This document shows positions 9,688 to 19,821 of a stretch of 64,000 nt of DNA, in pieces. This stretch comes from an uncultured Clostridia bacterium (GTDB lineage: Bacteria; Bacillota; Clostridia; Christensenellales; UBA1242). Where the stretch lies: positions 72,655-136,654 of the forward strand of contig CALWEA010000002.1 in the NCBI GenBank assembly GCA_944376905.1, read 5' to 3'. Position numbers and translations under genes: made by a program. Position 1 is the stretch's first letter. Each line of letters opens with the position of its first letter. Below the pieces are notes generated by a model. The model was not told the origin of the DNA. It ran no database searches and was given only the letters and a program-made list of their open reading frames with translations.

Positions 9688-10467
9688 TTAATTATTTTTT
9701 AATTTAGGAAATGTTTGTAAGGTATTATTACGGACCTCATTATAAAATTTTTTTATAGGTATTAATTTTAGATCTGCTATCTTTTCTGCGGTATAATGAA
9801 TATAAGAAGGATTATTTATTTTTCCTCGAAATGGATGAGGAGTTAAATAAGGACAATCAGTTTCAAGGGTTATCATTTCAAGTGGCACTTTTTTTATTAA
9901 TTCTACAACATTAACAGCATTTTTAAAAGTAACAACCCCACCAACTGAAATTTTTAGCCCTAATTGTTTAATTTGATGTAGTGTTTCAAAAGAGCCACTA
10001 AAACAATGTAAAATACCTCCATTTTTTAATAGATTTTTATTTTGTTTTAAAATATCAATCAAATCTCCTGTTGCATCTCGACAATGAATTTGAATAGGGA
10101 GATTTAATAAATGCGCCATTTTTAATTGTTCAACAAAAATTTTAATTTGCTTGTTTTTATCAAAAGGGGGAAAATGATAATCTAATCCTATTTCACCAAT
10201 GGCGACAACTTTAGGACTTAAGGAAACAGATTTAACAAAATTTATGAATTCATCATCAAAATCTTGTGTTGAACTTGGATGAATTCCTAAACTACAATAA
10301 ATTTGTTTATATTTATTAGACAAATCATAAGCCATAAAAGAACTTTTTTTATCATATCCGGAACAAATAATTTTATCAACATTACAAATTTGACATTCTT
10401 TTAAAATATCTTCTACATTTTTTATTAAAAGTTCATCATTTAGATGCGCATGAACATCAATTATCAT
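9688..10467 (-). CDS. tatD: TatD/YcfH-family metal-dependent DNase
   Basis: TatD-type metal-dependent hydrolase with a TIM-barrel fold; family members act as 3'-5' DNases and D-aminoacyl-tRNA deacylase-like enzymes. The 259-aa protein shows the metal-binding HAH (His6, His8), the bridging Glu in IGEIGLDYHF, His in IQIHCRDA, HCFSGS and the terminal Asp in LETDCPYL. All ligands are present and length is normal. It lies divergently from spmA across 126 bases. Confidence 0.9.
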   Translation of the reverse strand: MIIDVHAHLNDELLIKNVEDILKECQICNVDKIICSGYDKKSSFMAYDLSNKYKQIYCSLGIHPSSTQDFDDEFINFVKSVSLSPKVVAIGEIGLDYHFPPFDKNKQIKIFVEQLKMAHLLNLPIQIHCRDATGDLIDILKQNKNLLKNGGILHCFSGSFETLHQIKQLGLKISVGGVVTFKNAVNVVELIKKVPLEMITLETDCPYLTPHPFRGKINNPSYIHYTAEKIADLKLIPIKKFYNEVRNNTLQTFPKLKNN

Positions 10468-10593
10468 AAATAAATTATCCTTTTTGAAAATTTTTAAATT
10501 TTTAATTTTTATTAATACGAAATTAATAATTCTATTATAAATAATTTTTATAAAAAGTAAATAAGTTTTTATTTAAAATCATATATTTACAAT

Positions 10594-11244
10594 ATGAACA
10601 CAATTTGGACTTATATGATGTTAATTTCTGTTGTGGCTTTAATATTTACAGACCCAGAAATAATTATAACGGAAATGACAAATACATCTTTGGAAGTTCT
10701 GCAATTATGTGTAGAACTTATGGCTATATATACAATTTGGATGGGTTTATTAGAAATCGTAGACGCTTCTGGTTTGGGAAAAAAATTAGCAAAACTATTA
10801 TCACCTTTAATTAGATGGTTGTTTAAAGTTAAGGATCCGGAAACAACTAAATACATTGCCTTAAATATGTCTTCAAATATGTTAGGATTAGGAAACGCCT
10901 CAACTCCTATGGGAATTAAAGCCATGCAAAAATTAGACCCTAAAACAGGTGCAATAACACCAGCAATGATTATGTTATTAATCATTAATTCAACAGCAAT
11001 TCAATTTCTACCAACAACCGTAATAGGGTTAAGAGCATCTTCAGGAAGTTTATCTCCAAGCGATATCTTGATTCCAACAATTTTAGCAACTATGGCAACA
11101 TGTGTTTTTGGAATATTAATGGCAAAATTATGTGAAAAAATATTTTTTAAAAATAAGCCTTCATCTCAATCTGGTGGGGAAAACATTTCATTTAAAAATT
11201 ATATACAAAAACCTATTAGTAACACGAAACAAAATAAAAAATAA
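10594..11244 (+). CDS. spmA: Spore maturation protein SpmA (nucleoside-recognition domain)
   Basis: Integral membrane protein that in Bacillus and Clostridium is needed with SpmB for full dehydration of the spore core. The 216-aa protein carries the Gate/nucleoside-recognition core: GLLEIVDASGLGKKLAKLLSP, then the very conserved NMSSNMLGLGNASTPMGIKAM, and an Asn-Ser-Thr helix INSTAIQFLPTTVIGLR. At least four membrane segments are visible. No clear ribosome-binding site precedes the ATG, so the start is by homology. spmB follows 56 bases later on the same strand, the usual pair. Confidence 0.93.
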   Translation: MNTIWTYMMLISVVALIFTDPEIIITEMTNTSLEVLQLCVELMAIYTIWMGLLEIVDASGLGKKLAKLLSPLIRWLFKVKDPETTKYIALNMSSNMLGLGNASTPMGIKAMQKLDPKTGAITPAMIMLLIINSTAIQFLPTTVIGLRASSGSLSPSDILIPTILATMATCVFGILMAKLCEKIFFKNKPSSQSGGENISFKNYIQKPISNTKQNKK

Positions 11245-11300
11245 AGAAAATATACAAACACATAATTTAATATAATATTTAAGATTAAAGGAGCAAGATA

Positions 11301-11813
11301 ATGTATTTTAGTAATTATATAATTCCAATTATAATAATTTTCTTGCTTGTTTACTCTATTTTTAAAAAAATAAACACTTACGATACTTTTGTTAAAGGAG
11401 CAAAAGGAGCATTTGATTTAGTCTTAAGTATTTTTCCATACATAGCGACCATTATGTTGATGGTTGCACTAATGAGAATAAGTGGTTTAATGGATATTTT
11501 GGTTGGAGTTTTAGCGCCTGTTTTTAATTTTTTAGGAATACCAACTGAAGTAACAGAATTAGTTTTACTACGTCCTTTTACCGGAAGCGGAAGTTATGCT
11601 ATTTTAAATGATATTTACAATGTTTATGGTGCTGATACATATATTGGAAGATGTGCATCTGTCATAATGGGAACTAGCGAAACAGTTTTTTATGTTGCAA
11701 CAGTATATTTTTCACAAACATCTGTCAAAAAACTTTCTTATGCAATTCCATTAGCACTTCTTTGTAGTTTATTTGGAACCATAATTGCATGTTTAGTATG
11801 TAAAATTTTGTAA
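11301..11813 (+). CDS. spmB: Spore maturation protein SpmB
   Basis: Partner of SpmA in spore core maturation. The 170-aa membrane protein has the family features YDTFVKGAKGAFDLVLSIFPY, the helix LMVALMRISGLMDIL, LLRPFTGSGSYA and the conserved IMGTSETVFYVATVYF. Length matches the family. AAAGGAG stands eight bases before the ATG. Nothing in the protein indicates a catalytic role. Confidence 0.93.
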   Translation: MYFSNYIIPIIIIFLLVYSIFKKINTYDTFVKGAKGAFDLVLSIFPYIATIMLMVALMRISGLMDILVGVLAPVFNFLGIPTEVTELVLLRPFTGSGSYAILNDIYNVYGADTYIGRCASVIMGTSETVFYVATVYFSQTSVKKLSYAIPLALLCSLFGTIIACLVCKIL

Positions 11814-11954
11814 TTATTGCATTAAAATATACAAATTATTAAACACTTTTAATATTTGTACAAATAAAAACTACAATAAAAGTCAATTATTTTATTAATT
11901 GTATCTTATTATTTTAATATTATTTCATACTCCTGATATTAACTTTTATAATTA

Positions 11955-12770
11955 TCATTCATTAAGATTTGTATTAAAAATTTTATAAATATTTTTTATA
12001 TTATTATTTTTGGCAACCTTTTTTAATGCTTCTTTTTTTGATAAACCATTTTTAACAAAATATTCAACTTGTTCATGCAAAGATAAATTTGTATTATTAT
12101 TTTCAGTTTTTTGTAATAAACCTTCAACAACTAAAACATACTCTCCTTTGGGTTGAATATTCAATTCCTGAAAATCTTTCAAATTAAAATTTATTGATTT
12201 TTCAAACATTTTAGTTATTTCATTAACTAAACAGGCATTTCTACTCCCTAATACATCATAAATATGTGAGATATCTTTTAATAAATTATGAGGTGAAACA
12301 TAAAATATTAAAGTTGTGGTATAATTTTTTATTGAATTTAAAAATTCAATTCTATCTTTATTTTTTTCCGGTAAAAAACCAAAAAATGAAAAACTTTTAC
12401 TATTTAATCCACTTAAAATTAAAGCAGACAAACTTGCATTAGCACCAGGAATAACAGAATATGGTTGATTATTTTTCTTTAACACATCAATCAAAACACT
12501 TCCAGGGTCTGAAATAACTGGCATTCCACTATCACTAATAACAGCAATATTTTTGCCTTGTTGTAATAATTTTAATATCCCTTCTGCACTAATTTTTTCA
12601 TTATTTTTGTGATAAGAAATCAGGCGTTTTTTTATATTGTAATGATTTAATAGAATTAAAGATTTTCTTGTGTCTTCGCAGGCAATAATGTCAACAAAAT
12701 TCAAGACTTCTAATGCCCTCAAAGAAATATCTTTTAAATTTCCAATTGGCGTTGCAACGAAATATAACAC
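11955..12770 (-). CDS. rsmI: 16S rRNA (cytidine(1402)-2'-O)-methyltransferase RsmI
   Basis: 2'-O-methylates C1402 in the decoding centre of 16S rRNA. The 271-aa protein begins LYFVATPIGNLKDISLRALE and has ACEDTRKS, ISDSGMPVISDPG and the VIPGANASLSALILSG loop of tetrapyrrole-methylase-fold enzymes. It starts at GTG, with GAGGGG four bases upstream. In Bacillus the homologue yabC follows yabB and ricT, and the same order holds here (holB, ricT, trmN6, rsmI). Confidence 0.94.
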   Translation of the reverse strand: MLYFVATPIGNLKDISLRALEVLNFVDIIACEDTRKSLILLNHYNIKKRLISYHKNNEKISAEGILKLLQQGKNIAVISDSGMPVISDPGSVLIDVLKKNNQPYSVIPGANASLSALILSGLNSKSFSFFGFLPEKNKDRIEFLNSIKNYTTTLIFYVSPHNLLKDISHIYDVLGSRNACLVNEITKMFEKSINFNLKDFQELNIQPKGEYVLVVEGLLQKTENNNTNLSLHEQVEYFVKNGLSKKEALKKVAKNNNIKNIYKIFNTNLNE

Positions 12771-12803
12771 TTTCCCCTCTCATATAAAAAAATTTTAATA
12801 AAA

Positions 12804-13562
12804 CTAATAATTAAATTTTAATTTTTTGACCTCTTCTAAATATAAACCATTTTTATCATTTGTTATCAAATTTGGGAGAATACGAATCCCCTCTTTTCCT
12901 CCCTTAACCGCTTCAATAAAAACTAAAATGGGTTCTTGATTAGAAGCAGATTGAGTTAAAAACATTCTCTTTGGTTCTAAATTGTTTGACTTTAACTCAA
13001 ACATTATTTCCGCTAGCCTATTGGCGTCATAAACAACAAAAAATTTACCTCTGTATTTTAGTATTGAATTGGCAATTTGAAATAATTCTTTCATGTTTAT
13101 ACATATTTCATGACGAGCAATTCTCACACTTTTTTCAGTGTTTAATTTAATATTTCCTTCTTTTTTATAAGGAGGATTAGAAACAACCACATCAACATCA
13201 CATAATCCCAGATTTTTCCTAACTTCATAATCATTTAAAATTCTCATGTCTATATTAAACATATCAATTTTTGATTGCAAATTATTAAAAGCAATACTAC
13301 GATTTGCCATATCAAATAATTCTTCTTGAATTTCTATCCCTATGGTGTGTTTTAAGTTGTTTTTACAAGTCGCTAAAATTGAAATAATTCCACTTCCTGC
13401 ACCTAAATCTACTAATACATCACTTGACTTTGCTTTAATAAAATTAGACAAAATAACAGCATCACTTGTAAATCTATATAAATTTTTATTTTGAATAATT
13501 TTTAAATTGTTATATTGTAAATCTTCTAATGTTTCATTTTCTTTTAAAAAAATATTTTCCAT
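12804..13562 (-). CDS. trmN6: tRNA1(Val) adenine-37 N6-methyltransferase-like protein (YabB)
   Basis: SAM-dependent N6-adenine methyltransferase. SAM motif I is VDLGAGSGIISILA (about residues 44-57) and the catalytic NPPY occurs in DVVVSNPPY. The start LKENETLEDLQYNNLKIIQ and the YRFTSDAVILSNF block are typical of YabB/TrmN6, whose E. coli member modifies A37 of tRNA1(Val). Length 252 aa is normal. It stands between ricT and rsmI as in Bacillus, although yabA, usually next to ricT, is missing. Confidence 0.88.
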   Translation of the reverse strand: MENIFLKENETLEDLQYNNLKIIQNKNLYRFTSDAVILSNFIKAKSSDVLVDLGAGSGIISILATCKNNLKHTIGIEIQEELFDMANRSIAFNNLQSKIDMFNIDMRILNDYEVRKNLGLCDVDVVVSNPPYKKEGNIKLNTEKSVRIARHEICINMKELFQIANSILKYRGKFFVVYDANRLAEIMFELKSNNLEPKRMFLTQSASNQEPILVFIEAVKGGKEGIRILPNLITNDKNGLYLEEVKKLKFNY

Positions 13563-13736
13563 AAAATCAAAATCAATCCTATATCTTGAAATATTAATAA
13601 ATAGTATAACTTAGACAATTAATTAATATATAATATCTTTAAATTAAAGAATAAATTATAAATTAAAAATAAAATTTAATTTATTATTTTATTTAATTTA
13701 GTTATTTAAAAACTTAATTTAACTTAGTTTGTTTTT

Positions 13737-14615
13737 TTAATTTAAATTTTCACATTCAATGTGTTTATTGTATTTGTTTATTTTTAATTTGTTTAAAGGA
13801 AATTCTTTATAAGAATCTTCAAATTTAACCTGAACAGTTTCATTAAGCAAATTATTATAAACAACTTCACCTTTTCCTTCAGGAGTTATTACAATACTGC
13901 CAATTAAAGGCATTTTATCATAAATTTCCGCATATTGTTTATTTTCATAAGCCAAGCAACAGAGCAATCGGCCACAAACACCACTAATATTTGATGGAGT
14001 TAAAGATAATCCTTGAAGTTTAGCCATTTTAATATTTACATGTTCAAAGTCTCCTGAATTCTTACAGCAACAACATGTTCTCCCACAAACTCCAACTCCT
14101 CCCATAATTCTAACTTCATCTCTTGTTCCAATTTGTCGAAGTTCAATTTTCATTTTGAAATCACTTGCAAGAAGTTTAACTAATTCTCTAAAATCAACCC
14201 TTTTTTCAGATGAAAAACTTATAATAATTTTAGCACAATCAAGAGTTAATTCTGCTTTTATTAATTTCATGTCTAAATTTAATTTTTTAATATACTGTTT
14301 GGTTTTCTGTAAATATTTATCAACTTTATCTTTATTTGCCAATGACTTTTCTATATCTTTTTTTGTTGCTAATCTCAAAATAGGCTTTAACTTATTTGAA
14401 TTTGGAATATTATTATCTTTATTTTTATTATTGTTGTCTATATTTAAATTTTGTTCGTTAATTTTCTTTATTGGAGTTGCAACTTTCCCCAATTCTACCC
14501 CACGAACAGTTTCAACAACAACATAATCTCCAACATTTAATTTTAAATTATTAGTTGTGTAAAAATAAACTTTTGGTTGATTATCAAATCTAATCCCTAT
14601 TTTTTTATGTTCCAT
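13737..14615 (-). CDS. ricT: PSP1-domain protein RicT (YaaT)
   Basis: RicT belongs to the Y-complex with RicA and RicF, which in Bacillus steers RNase Y and affects sporulation, competence and biofilm genes. The 292-aa protein has the PSP1 domain with the Cys-rich signature CGRTCCCCK near residue 187 and CGRLLCCLAYE near 216; in the family these cysteines bind an iron-sulfur cluster. Residues about 54-75 are an Asn/Lys-rich insert. AGAGG precedes the ATG. The gene overlaps the holB stop by 19 bases, so the two are translationally linked. Confidence 0.93.
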   Translation of the reverse strand: MEHKKIGIRFDNQPKVYFYTTNNLKLNVGDYVVVETVRGVELGKVATPIKKINEQNLNIDNNNKNKDNNIPNSNKLKPILRLATKKDIEKSLANKDKVDKYLQKTKQYIKKLNLDMKLIKAELTLDCAKIIISFSSEKRVDFRELVKLLASDFKMKIELRQIGTRDEVRIMGGVGVCGRTCCCCKNSGDFEHVNIKMAKLQGLSLTPSNISGVCGRLLCCLAYENKQYAEIYDKMPLIGSIVITPEGKGEVVYNNLLNETVQVKFEDSYKEFPLNKLKINKYNKHIECENLN

Positions 14616-15544
14616 TTGTATTTAACCTCTAAAATTTTAAATAATAAAAAGTCTGTAATTAAATTAGTGTTAACATTTGCTTTAAATTGTTTTTTTGCAT
14701 TATCGATTAAATCAAATATTTCGCTAATTGCTTCCACTTTAAATTCTTCCGCACTTTTTATTTGTTCGTTTTCTTTTAGTCCTAAATTTATATATAAAAT
14801 TTCTTCCATTAATTCTTGAAGAATAGTTAAATTAATTAAAAAATTTTCTTTTTTAGCAAAGATAGGGGCAAAATTAATAATAACTTTAGAATTTTTCATT
14901 TCGTTAACAAGTTTAAGAACAAAATCATAACATTCTTTAAAATTACCCGATGTTAAATTTAAAGTTTTACCCAACCACCCTTCGCCCATTTCAAGTGCTA
15001 TATCACTAACTACAATATTTTGTGATTTATAAAAATTTAATACAGACTGCATAGACAAAGGCTCCAATTTAAAAATTTGAGTTCTTGATTTTATTGTCTG
15101 CAAAATATTATCAGTGTTAGTCGAATTTAATAAAAAAATAACATTGTTAGGAGATTCTTCTAATGTTTTTAATAATTTATTTTGTGCTTGTTGGGTGGAT
15201 TTATCAAAATTATTTATAATAAAAATTTTATAATTTGCCAACATTGGTTTAATTTCTGCATTTTCAATAATAGAAGAACTGTCACTAACCAACAATGATG
15301 GTCCTTTGGGATATTCCAAAACATCAGGATGAAAATTAGAAAGAAATTTTTTACAATCATCACAATTAAAACATGGTTCAAATTTTTCACAAATTAATTT
15401 TAAGGCAACAACCTTGCAAAAATAATTGTTATACTCCTCATCAGGTGAACAGAATAAGTAAGCATGATTAAGTTTATTTGCATCTATAATTGAAGAAAAT
15501 TTTTTATATGAACTACTTTTTAAAATTTCTGATAAACCATTCAT
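14597..15544 (-). CDS. holB: DNA polymerase III delta' subunit HolB
   Basis: Clamp-loader subunit of the replicative polymerase. It shows NKLNHAYLF, the zinc module CEKFEPCFNCDDC, an AAA+ core without a good Walker A as normal for delta', the NNFDKSTQQAQNKLLKTLEES helix and a sensor-like IKSRTQIFKL. I place the start at the ATG at 15544 (315 aa, MNGLSEILKSS), which aligns with family starts; the frame is open 57 bases further. No ribosome-binding site is visible, and a promoter-like TATGAT lies only 13 bases upstream, so the message may be almost leaderless. Confidence 0.9.
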   Translation of the reverse strand: MNGLSEILKSSSYKKFSSIIDANKLNHAYLFCSPDEEYNNYFCKVVALKLICEKFEPCFNCDDCKKFLSNFHPDVLEYPKGPSLLVSDSSSIIENAEIKPMLANYKIFIINNFDKSTQQAQNKLLKTLEESPNNVIFLLNSTNTDNILQTIKSRTQIFKLEPLSMQSVLNFYKSQNIVVSDIALEMGEGWLGKTLNLTSGNFKECYDFVLKLVNEMKNSKVIINFAPIFAKKENFLINLTILQELMEEILYINLGLKENEQIKSAEEFKVEAISEIFDLIDNAKKQFKANVNTNLITDFLLFKILEVKYKWNIKK

Positions 15545-15556
15545 AAATTTCATTTT

Positions 15557-15584
15557 ATCATAACATAACAAAATGTGCAAGCAA
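15557..15584 (-). promoter_or_regulatory. Possible sigma-A promoter abutting holB
   Basis: On the minus strand TTGCTT is followed after 16 bases by TATGAT (15557-15562). The predicted transcript would start only about six bases before the holB ATG. In such AT-rich DNA a chance match is possible. Confidence 0.35.
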
Positions 15585-15884
15585 AGATTAAAATTAAACA
15601 ATTTATAATTTATATTTTATAAATGTTTTAACATTTTATTATTAAAAAGTTTTAAAATTTTATTAAATAAATAAAAGTTGATATTTTTATTTTACATATT
15701 ACATATATTTTTTTATAATAATTTTTTTTGTTAATAATTTTTTATAATTTTTATATTTAATTATTTTCATTAATCTACTAAAAAAATTTATTACTTTTAT
15801 TTATTTACAAAATTTTGTTATTTTTTAATATTTGTATAGTTTTAAAAAGCAACATTAAGAAATTTTATTTTTTATTTATTGTTG

Positions 15885-17327
15885 TTAATTTTCGTCAATA
15901 TTATTTTTTTGTGAATATTTTAACTTAACTTTTAAAACATCACTTCTTTTTAATTTATATTTTGAAAAGATAATAAAAGCCAAAGCAATAGAAACAGCAC
16001 AACCAACAAAAACAATAAAACCAAGCCAGTTTTGAACACTTAATGCTTGAACTGGTTGTTCTGGGTTAAATTTAATTATATCTAACAAAACACCAATAAC
16101 TAGAAGTGCCAAACAATTTGAAATATTGTAAGCAAATGTCATAAATCCACTATAAACACCTGAATTATTTTGTTTAGTTGTATACTTTTCAATTGTTATA
16201 ACATCAGCATACATCGAAATTGGCAAAGAATACAATGCCCCAGTTCCAAATCCACAAACAGCAATACAAAATATTAAACAATAAAAAATTGTTATAGTTT
16301 CGAAATAAGTTCTAAAAATAAAAGTTAAACTTGTTATAGCAATTCCTATTAATATAACAATAAGAGAAATTTTCAACGCAGGTTTTTTATCTATTCTATT
16401 TGATAAATAAATCCAAAATGCTTGAGAAATAATTGCAGAAATAAAAAGAGTTGCCATTAAAATTGCAATTTGATTACTTGTTAAATGATAAGCGTAAGTA
16501 AATAAGTGTAAGCCAACAGAACAAAGAAACGCTGTTGAAATTAAAGCAACAGAATAACCAATTATTATAGGACCAAAATTTTCTTTTTTAATAGCAAGAA
16601 AAAAATTATAAAATATTTTAAAGAAAGAATTTGTTGCATTTTTCAAATTCTTTTTTGATTTTTTTTCTTCAATATTATTACCTTCTAAATTTTTAACTGC
16701 TTTTAGAGTACCCAAAACGCATATTATACCACAAATTATACCTAAAATAGAAGTAAAATAAGCAATATTTATATAACCACTTTGCAGAAATTGTGTTTGT
16801 TGCTCTGCATTAGAATTAGGCATAAAAATTAACATTAATAAACTAGGCATAACCATACCTAAAATAAAAAAAACAGTTTTATATCCTTGCAGTTTTGATT
16901 GTTCATGATAATCTGGTGCAATATCTATTCCTAAAGCAACATATGGTGTTGCGAATATTGTACAAAATGTTTCAAGCGTTATTAAACAAACTAAAAGCCA
17001 AACAAATTTTACGCCACTACTAGCATCAAAAGGAACAATCCACAAAAGAATATTAAAAAGAGCCATTCCAACTGTTGCAACAATTAAAAAACCTAAACGT
17101 TTACCTAAAACTTTATCATTGTGCTTGTCTGAAATATGTCCAACTATTGGGTCTGAAAGACCATCCCAAAAAACACTAATTGCAACAGCAATGCCAACAA
17201 GTGTACCTGAAACACCAAGTACACTTGTTCCAAAAAACATTATAAAATTATTAACAGTTTGTGCTATAGTTCCATAACCCAAATTGCCAATACCATAACA
17301 TACTTTTGTTCGAAAATTTAATTTCAT
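15885..17327 (-). CDS. GPH-family (MelB-type) sugar:cation symporter
   Basis: Secondary transporter of the glycoside-pentoside-hexuronide family within the major facilitator superfamily. The 480-aa protein has about twelve hydrophobic segments, starts KVCYGIGNLGYGTIAQT, and shows the family signature DGLSDPIVGHISDKHND with LGKRLGF in the first inner loop. A charged central loop (about 215-235, EEKKSKKNLKN) separates the two halves. Substrate cannot be read from the sequence; no sugar-catabolic genes are adjacent, so it stands as a single gene. Confidence 0.82.
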   Translation of the reverse strand: MKLNFRTKVCYGIGNLGYGTIAQTVNNFIMFFGTSVLGVSGTLVGIAVAISVFWDGLSDPIVGHISDKHNDKVLGKRLGFLIVATVGMALFNILLWIVPFDASSGVKFVWLLVCLITLETFCTIFATPYVALGIDIAPDYHEQSKLQGYKTVFFILGMVMPSLLMLIFMPNSNAEQQTQFLQSGYINIAYFTSILGIICGIICVLGTLKAVKNLEGNNIEEKKSKKNLKNATNSFFKIFYNFFLAIKKENFGPIIIGYSVALISTAFLCSVGLHLFTYAYHLTSNQIAILMATLFISAIISQAFWIYLSNRIDKKPALKISLIVILIGIAITSLTFIFRTYFETITIFYCLIFCIAVCGFGTGALYSLPISMYADVITIEKYTTKQNNSGVYSGFMTFAYNISNCLALLVIGVLLDIIKFNPEQPVQALSVQNWLGFIVFVGCAVSIALAFIIFSKYKLKRSDVLKVKLKYSQKNNIDEN

Positions 17328-17471
17328 TCTTAATATAGTATGTTCGAAATGTTATAAAATAAAACTAAATTTTTAATAAAAGAAATAAACAATAAGCAAC
17401 TATAAAAGTTATTCTAAATTTATCATTTAAAAATAATAACAAAGAATAAACAACTAAAAAATAGATTAAAT

Positions 17472-18653
17472 TTAATTACAATCTATTTCTATAATTTCTG
17501 TTTTCTCAATTGCCTCTTCAATTAAATCGTTAATATTAAGGAAACTTTCTTCTTTTTCTGCTCTTTCTATTGTTGGTTTAATAACAGGATTTTTAGGTAA
17601 AAAAACAGTACAGCAATCTTCGTAAGGTAAAATTGAAGTTTCGAAAGTGTCAATATTTTTAGCAATTTTAGTTATTTCACTTTTATCCATACCAATTAAA
17701 GGACGAAGCAAAGGAACAACTTTTAAAACATTATTAGTAACAGTTATACTTTCAATAGTTTGACTAGCAACTTGCCCCAAACTTTCACCTGTTACTATTG
17801 CTTTATAATTATTTGTATTACAAATTTTTTCTGCTATTCTCAACATGATTCGACGCATAATTGTAATCATAAAACTGTCATCACAATTAGCATGGATACT
17901 TTCTTGAATTTTTGTAAAAGGAACCATAAATACTTTCATTTTTCCATTATAATTCGATAATTTATTTGCCAAAGTCAAAACTTTTTCTTTGGCTTGTAAA
18001 CTCGTATAAGGAAAACTATGAAAATGAATAGCATTAATTTTTAAACCTCGTTTTGCCATCATATATCCAGCAACAGGACTATCTATTCCACCAGATAATA
18101 AAAGTAACCCCTCACCAGAGCAACCAACTGGCATACCCCCACAACAATTAACTTTATCAAAATAAATGTATGTTTTTTTATTTTCTCGAATTTCAATAAG
18201 TAAATCAATATCAGGATTTTTTAATTTAACTTTTAGTTGTGGAAATGCATTTAAAACTATTGCACCAACAGACGCAGAAAAAGTATCAGAATGAAAAGGA
18301 AAAGTTTTATCAGCACGAGTTACGTTTATTTTAAAAGTTTTTTGTTCCAAATTTATTTTTTCTTCTAAATCTTGAAAAATAGATAAAACAGTTTTGTTAA
18401 TCAAATCTTCATTTGTTTCTATTTCATATGCAATACTCAAAGAAACTAACCCAAAAATTGATTGAAGTTTTTTTATAATCAAATCACAATCTTCAAAATC
18501 AGTTATCAAATACCTTCCCGCAATACGCAAAATATTGCATTTAATATTTTTTAATTTACTTTTTATATTATTTAATAACAAATTTTCAAAGTATCCCCTA
18601 TTTCTACCTTTTAAATGTATTTCACCATATCTTAATAAAATAACTTTTTTCAC
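17472..18653 (-). CDS. thiI: tRNA 4-thiouridine synthase ThiI (no rhodanese domain)
   Basis: Uses sulfur handed on by a cysteine desulfurase to make 4-thiouridine at position 8 of tRNA and, in many bacteria, feeds thiamine synthesis. The 393-aa protein starts VILLRYGEIHLKGRNR, followed by an NFLD/THUMP region and the PP-loop LLLSGGIDSPVAGYMM (about residue 180). The C-terminal rhodanese domain of the enterobacterial enzyme is absent, as in Bacillus. Translation starts at GTG after AAGGT. The cysteine desulfurase gene ends four bases upstream, the Bacillota arrangement in which a dedicated desulfurase supplies ThiI. Confidence 0.95.
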   Translation of the reverse strand: MKKVILLRYGEIHLKGRNRGYFENLLLNNIKSKLKNIKCNILRIAGRYLITDFEDCDLIIKKLQSIFGLVSLSIAYEIETNEDLINKTVLSIFQDLEEKINLEQKTFKINVTRADKTFPFHSDTFSASVGAIVLNAFPQLKVKLKNPDIDLLIEIRENKKTYIYFDKVNCCGGMPVGCSGEGLLLLSGGIDSPVAGYMMAKRGLKINAIHFHSFPYTSLQAKEKVLTLANKLSNYNGKMKVFMVPFTKIQESIHANCDDSFMITIMRRIMLRIAEKICNTNNYKAIVTGESLGQVASQTIESITVTNNVLKVVPLLRPLIGMDKSEITKIAKNIDTFETSILPYEDCCTVFLPKNPVIKPTIERAEKEESFLNINDLIEEAIEKTEIIEIDCN

Positions 18654-18657
18654 AGTT

Positions 18658-19821
18658 TTACCTTCTTTTATTTTTTATTTTTTCATATAATTCATTAATA
18701 CAATTTGCCAAAATTTCACAACCTTGATTGACTTCATTTAAAGTTGTTTTAATACTAAAACTAATTCTCAAACTGCCTTCAACTTCTTCTTTTGAATAGC
18801 CCATATTTTCTAAAACTCTATTTCCACTTTTTTTAGATGAACAAGCACTACCAGTACTTATCAATAATCCTTTTTCATCACACATATACAATAAAGTTTC
18901 TCCTTTTAAACCAACAACGGATAAACTTATAATGTAAGGTGATAAATTCTCATTTTCAATAAATTTTAATTTTTGATTTTTATTAACTAAAATACGTAAA
19001 TTTGTCTTAAAAATATTTGCAAAATTTTTAAGTCTTTCATATGTTTGACTTGTTGTATCAATTAAATCTAAGGCAGATTTAAAAGCCATAATACTAGCCA
19101 AATTTTCAGTTCCAGAACGAATGTTATATTCTTGACCGCCACCCCAAATTTGTGGCAATAATTTTGAAGGATTTTTACAATACAAAGCCCCTAAACCTTT
19201 TGGACCGTGTAATTTATGTGCACTAAGAGTATAAAAATCAATATCAAGTTTTTGTAAATTTGTTGGTATTTTACCAAACCCTTGAACACCATCTATATGC
19301 AAAATAGCATTAGGAGCATATTTTTTTCTAAGTTGAGAAATTCTTTCTAAATTGTTTATGGCACCGGTCTCATTTGACACATGCATTATAGAAATAAAAT
19401 CGACATCACCTGTTTTTAATAAATTTTCCAATTCTAAATAATTAATTTCTCCATTTTTTTGTAAATTAACAAATTCTATTGTTAAATTAGGATATTTGGT
19501 TTTTAAATTTAATGCAGTATTGTAAACAGATGGATGCTCCCCTGCAGAAAAAAGCATTTTTTTAAATGAAGACCTAACAGAACCCATTATTGCCAAATTA
19601 GATGCTTCTGTTGCAGAACCTGTGAAGATAATATTATTTTTAAATTCAACGCCTAATATTTCACAAATATATTTTTTAACATTTTGTATTGCATTAAAAT
19701 TTTCAACACCTTCTTTATATTTAGAAGATGGATTATAAAATTTTTGAACACTATATTTAATTAAACTATCTACCGCCTCATCACACAATTTAGTTGTGCT
19801 TGCATTATCAAAAAAAATCAT
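18658..19821 (-). CDS. Cysteine desulfurase (NifS/IscS family), ThiI partner
   Basis: PLP enzyme that takes sulfur from cysteine. The 387-aa protein starts IFFDNASTTKLCDEAVDS, carries GSATEASNLAIMGS, the PLP-binding lysine in SAHKLHGPKGLGALY (about residue 200) and the active cysteine in ISTGSACSSKKSG (about 325). NifZ in Bacillus sits beside thiI in the same way, so this copy most likely serves tRNA thiolation rather than general Fe-S assembly. AAGGT precedes the ATG. Confidence 0.92.
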   Translation of the reverse strand: MIFFDNASTTKLCDEAVDSLIKYSVQKFYNPSSKYKEGVENFNAIQNVKKYICEILGVEFKNNIIFTGSATEASNLAIMGSVRSSFKKMLFSAGEHPSVYNTALNLKTKYPNLTIEFVNLQKNGEINYLELENLLKTGDVDFISIMHVSNETGAINNLERISQLRKKYAPNAILHIDGVQGFGKIPTNLQKLDIDFYTLSAHKLHGPKGLGALYCKNPSKLLPQIWGGGQEYNIRSGTENLASIMAFKSALDLIDTTSQTYERLKNFANIFKTNLRILVNKNQKLKFIENENLSPYIISLSVVGLKGETLLYMCDEKGLLISTGSACSSKKSGNRVLENMGYSKEEVEGSLRISFSIKTTLNEVNQGCEILANCINELYEKIKNKRR

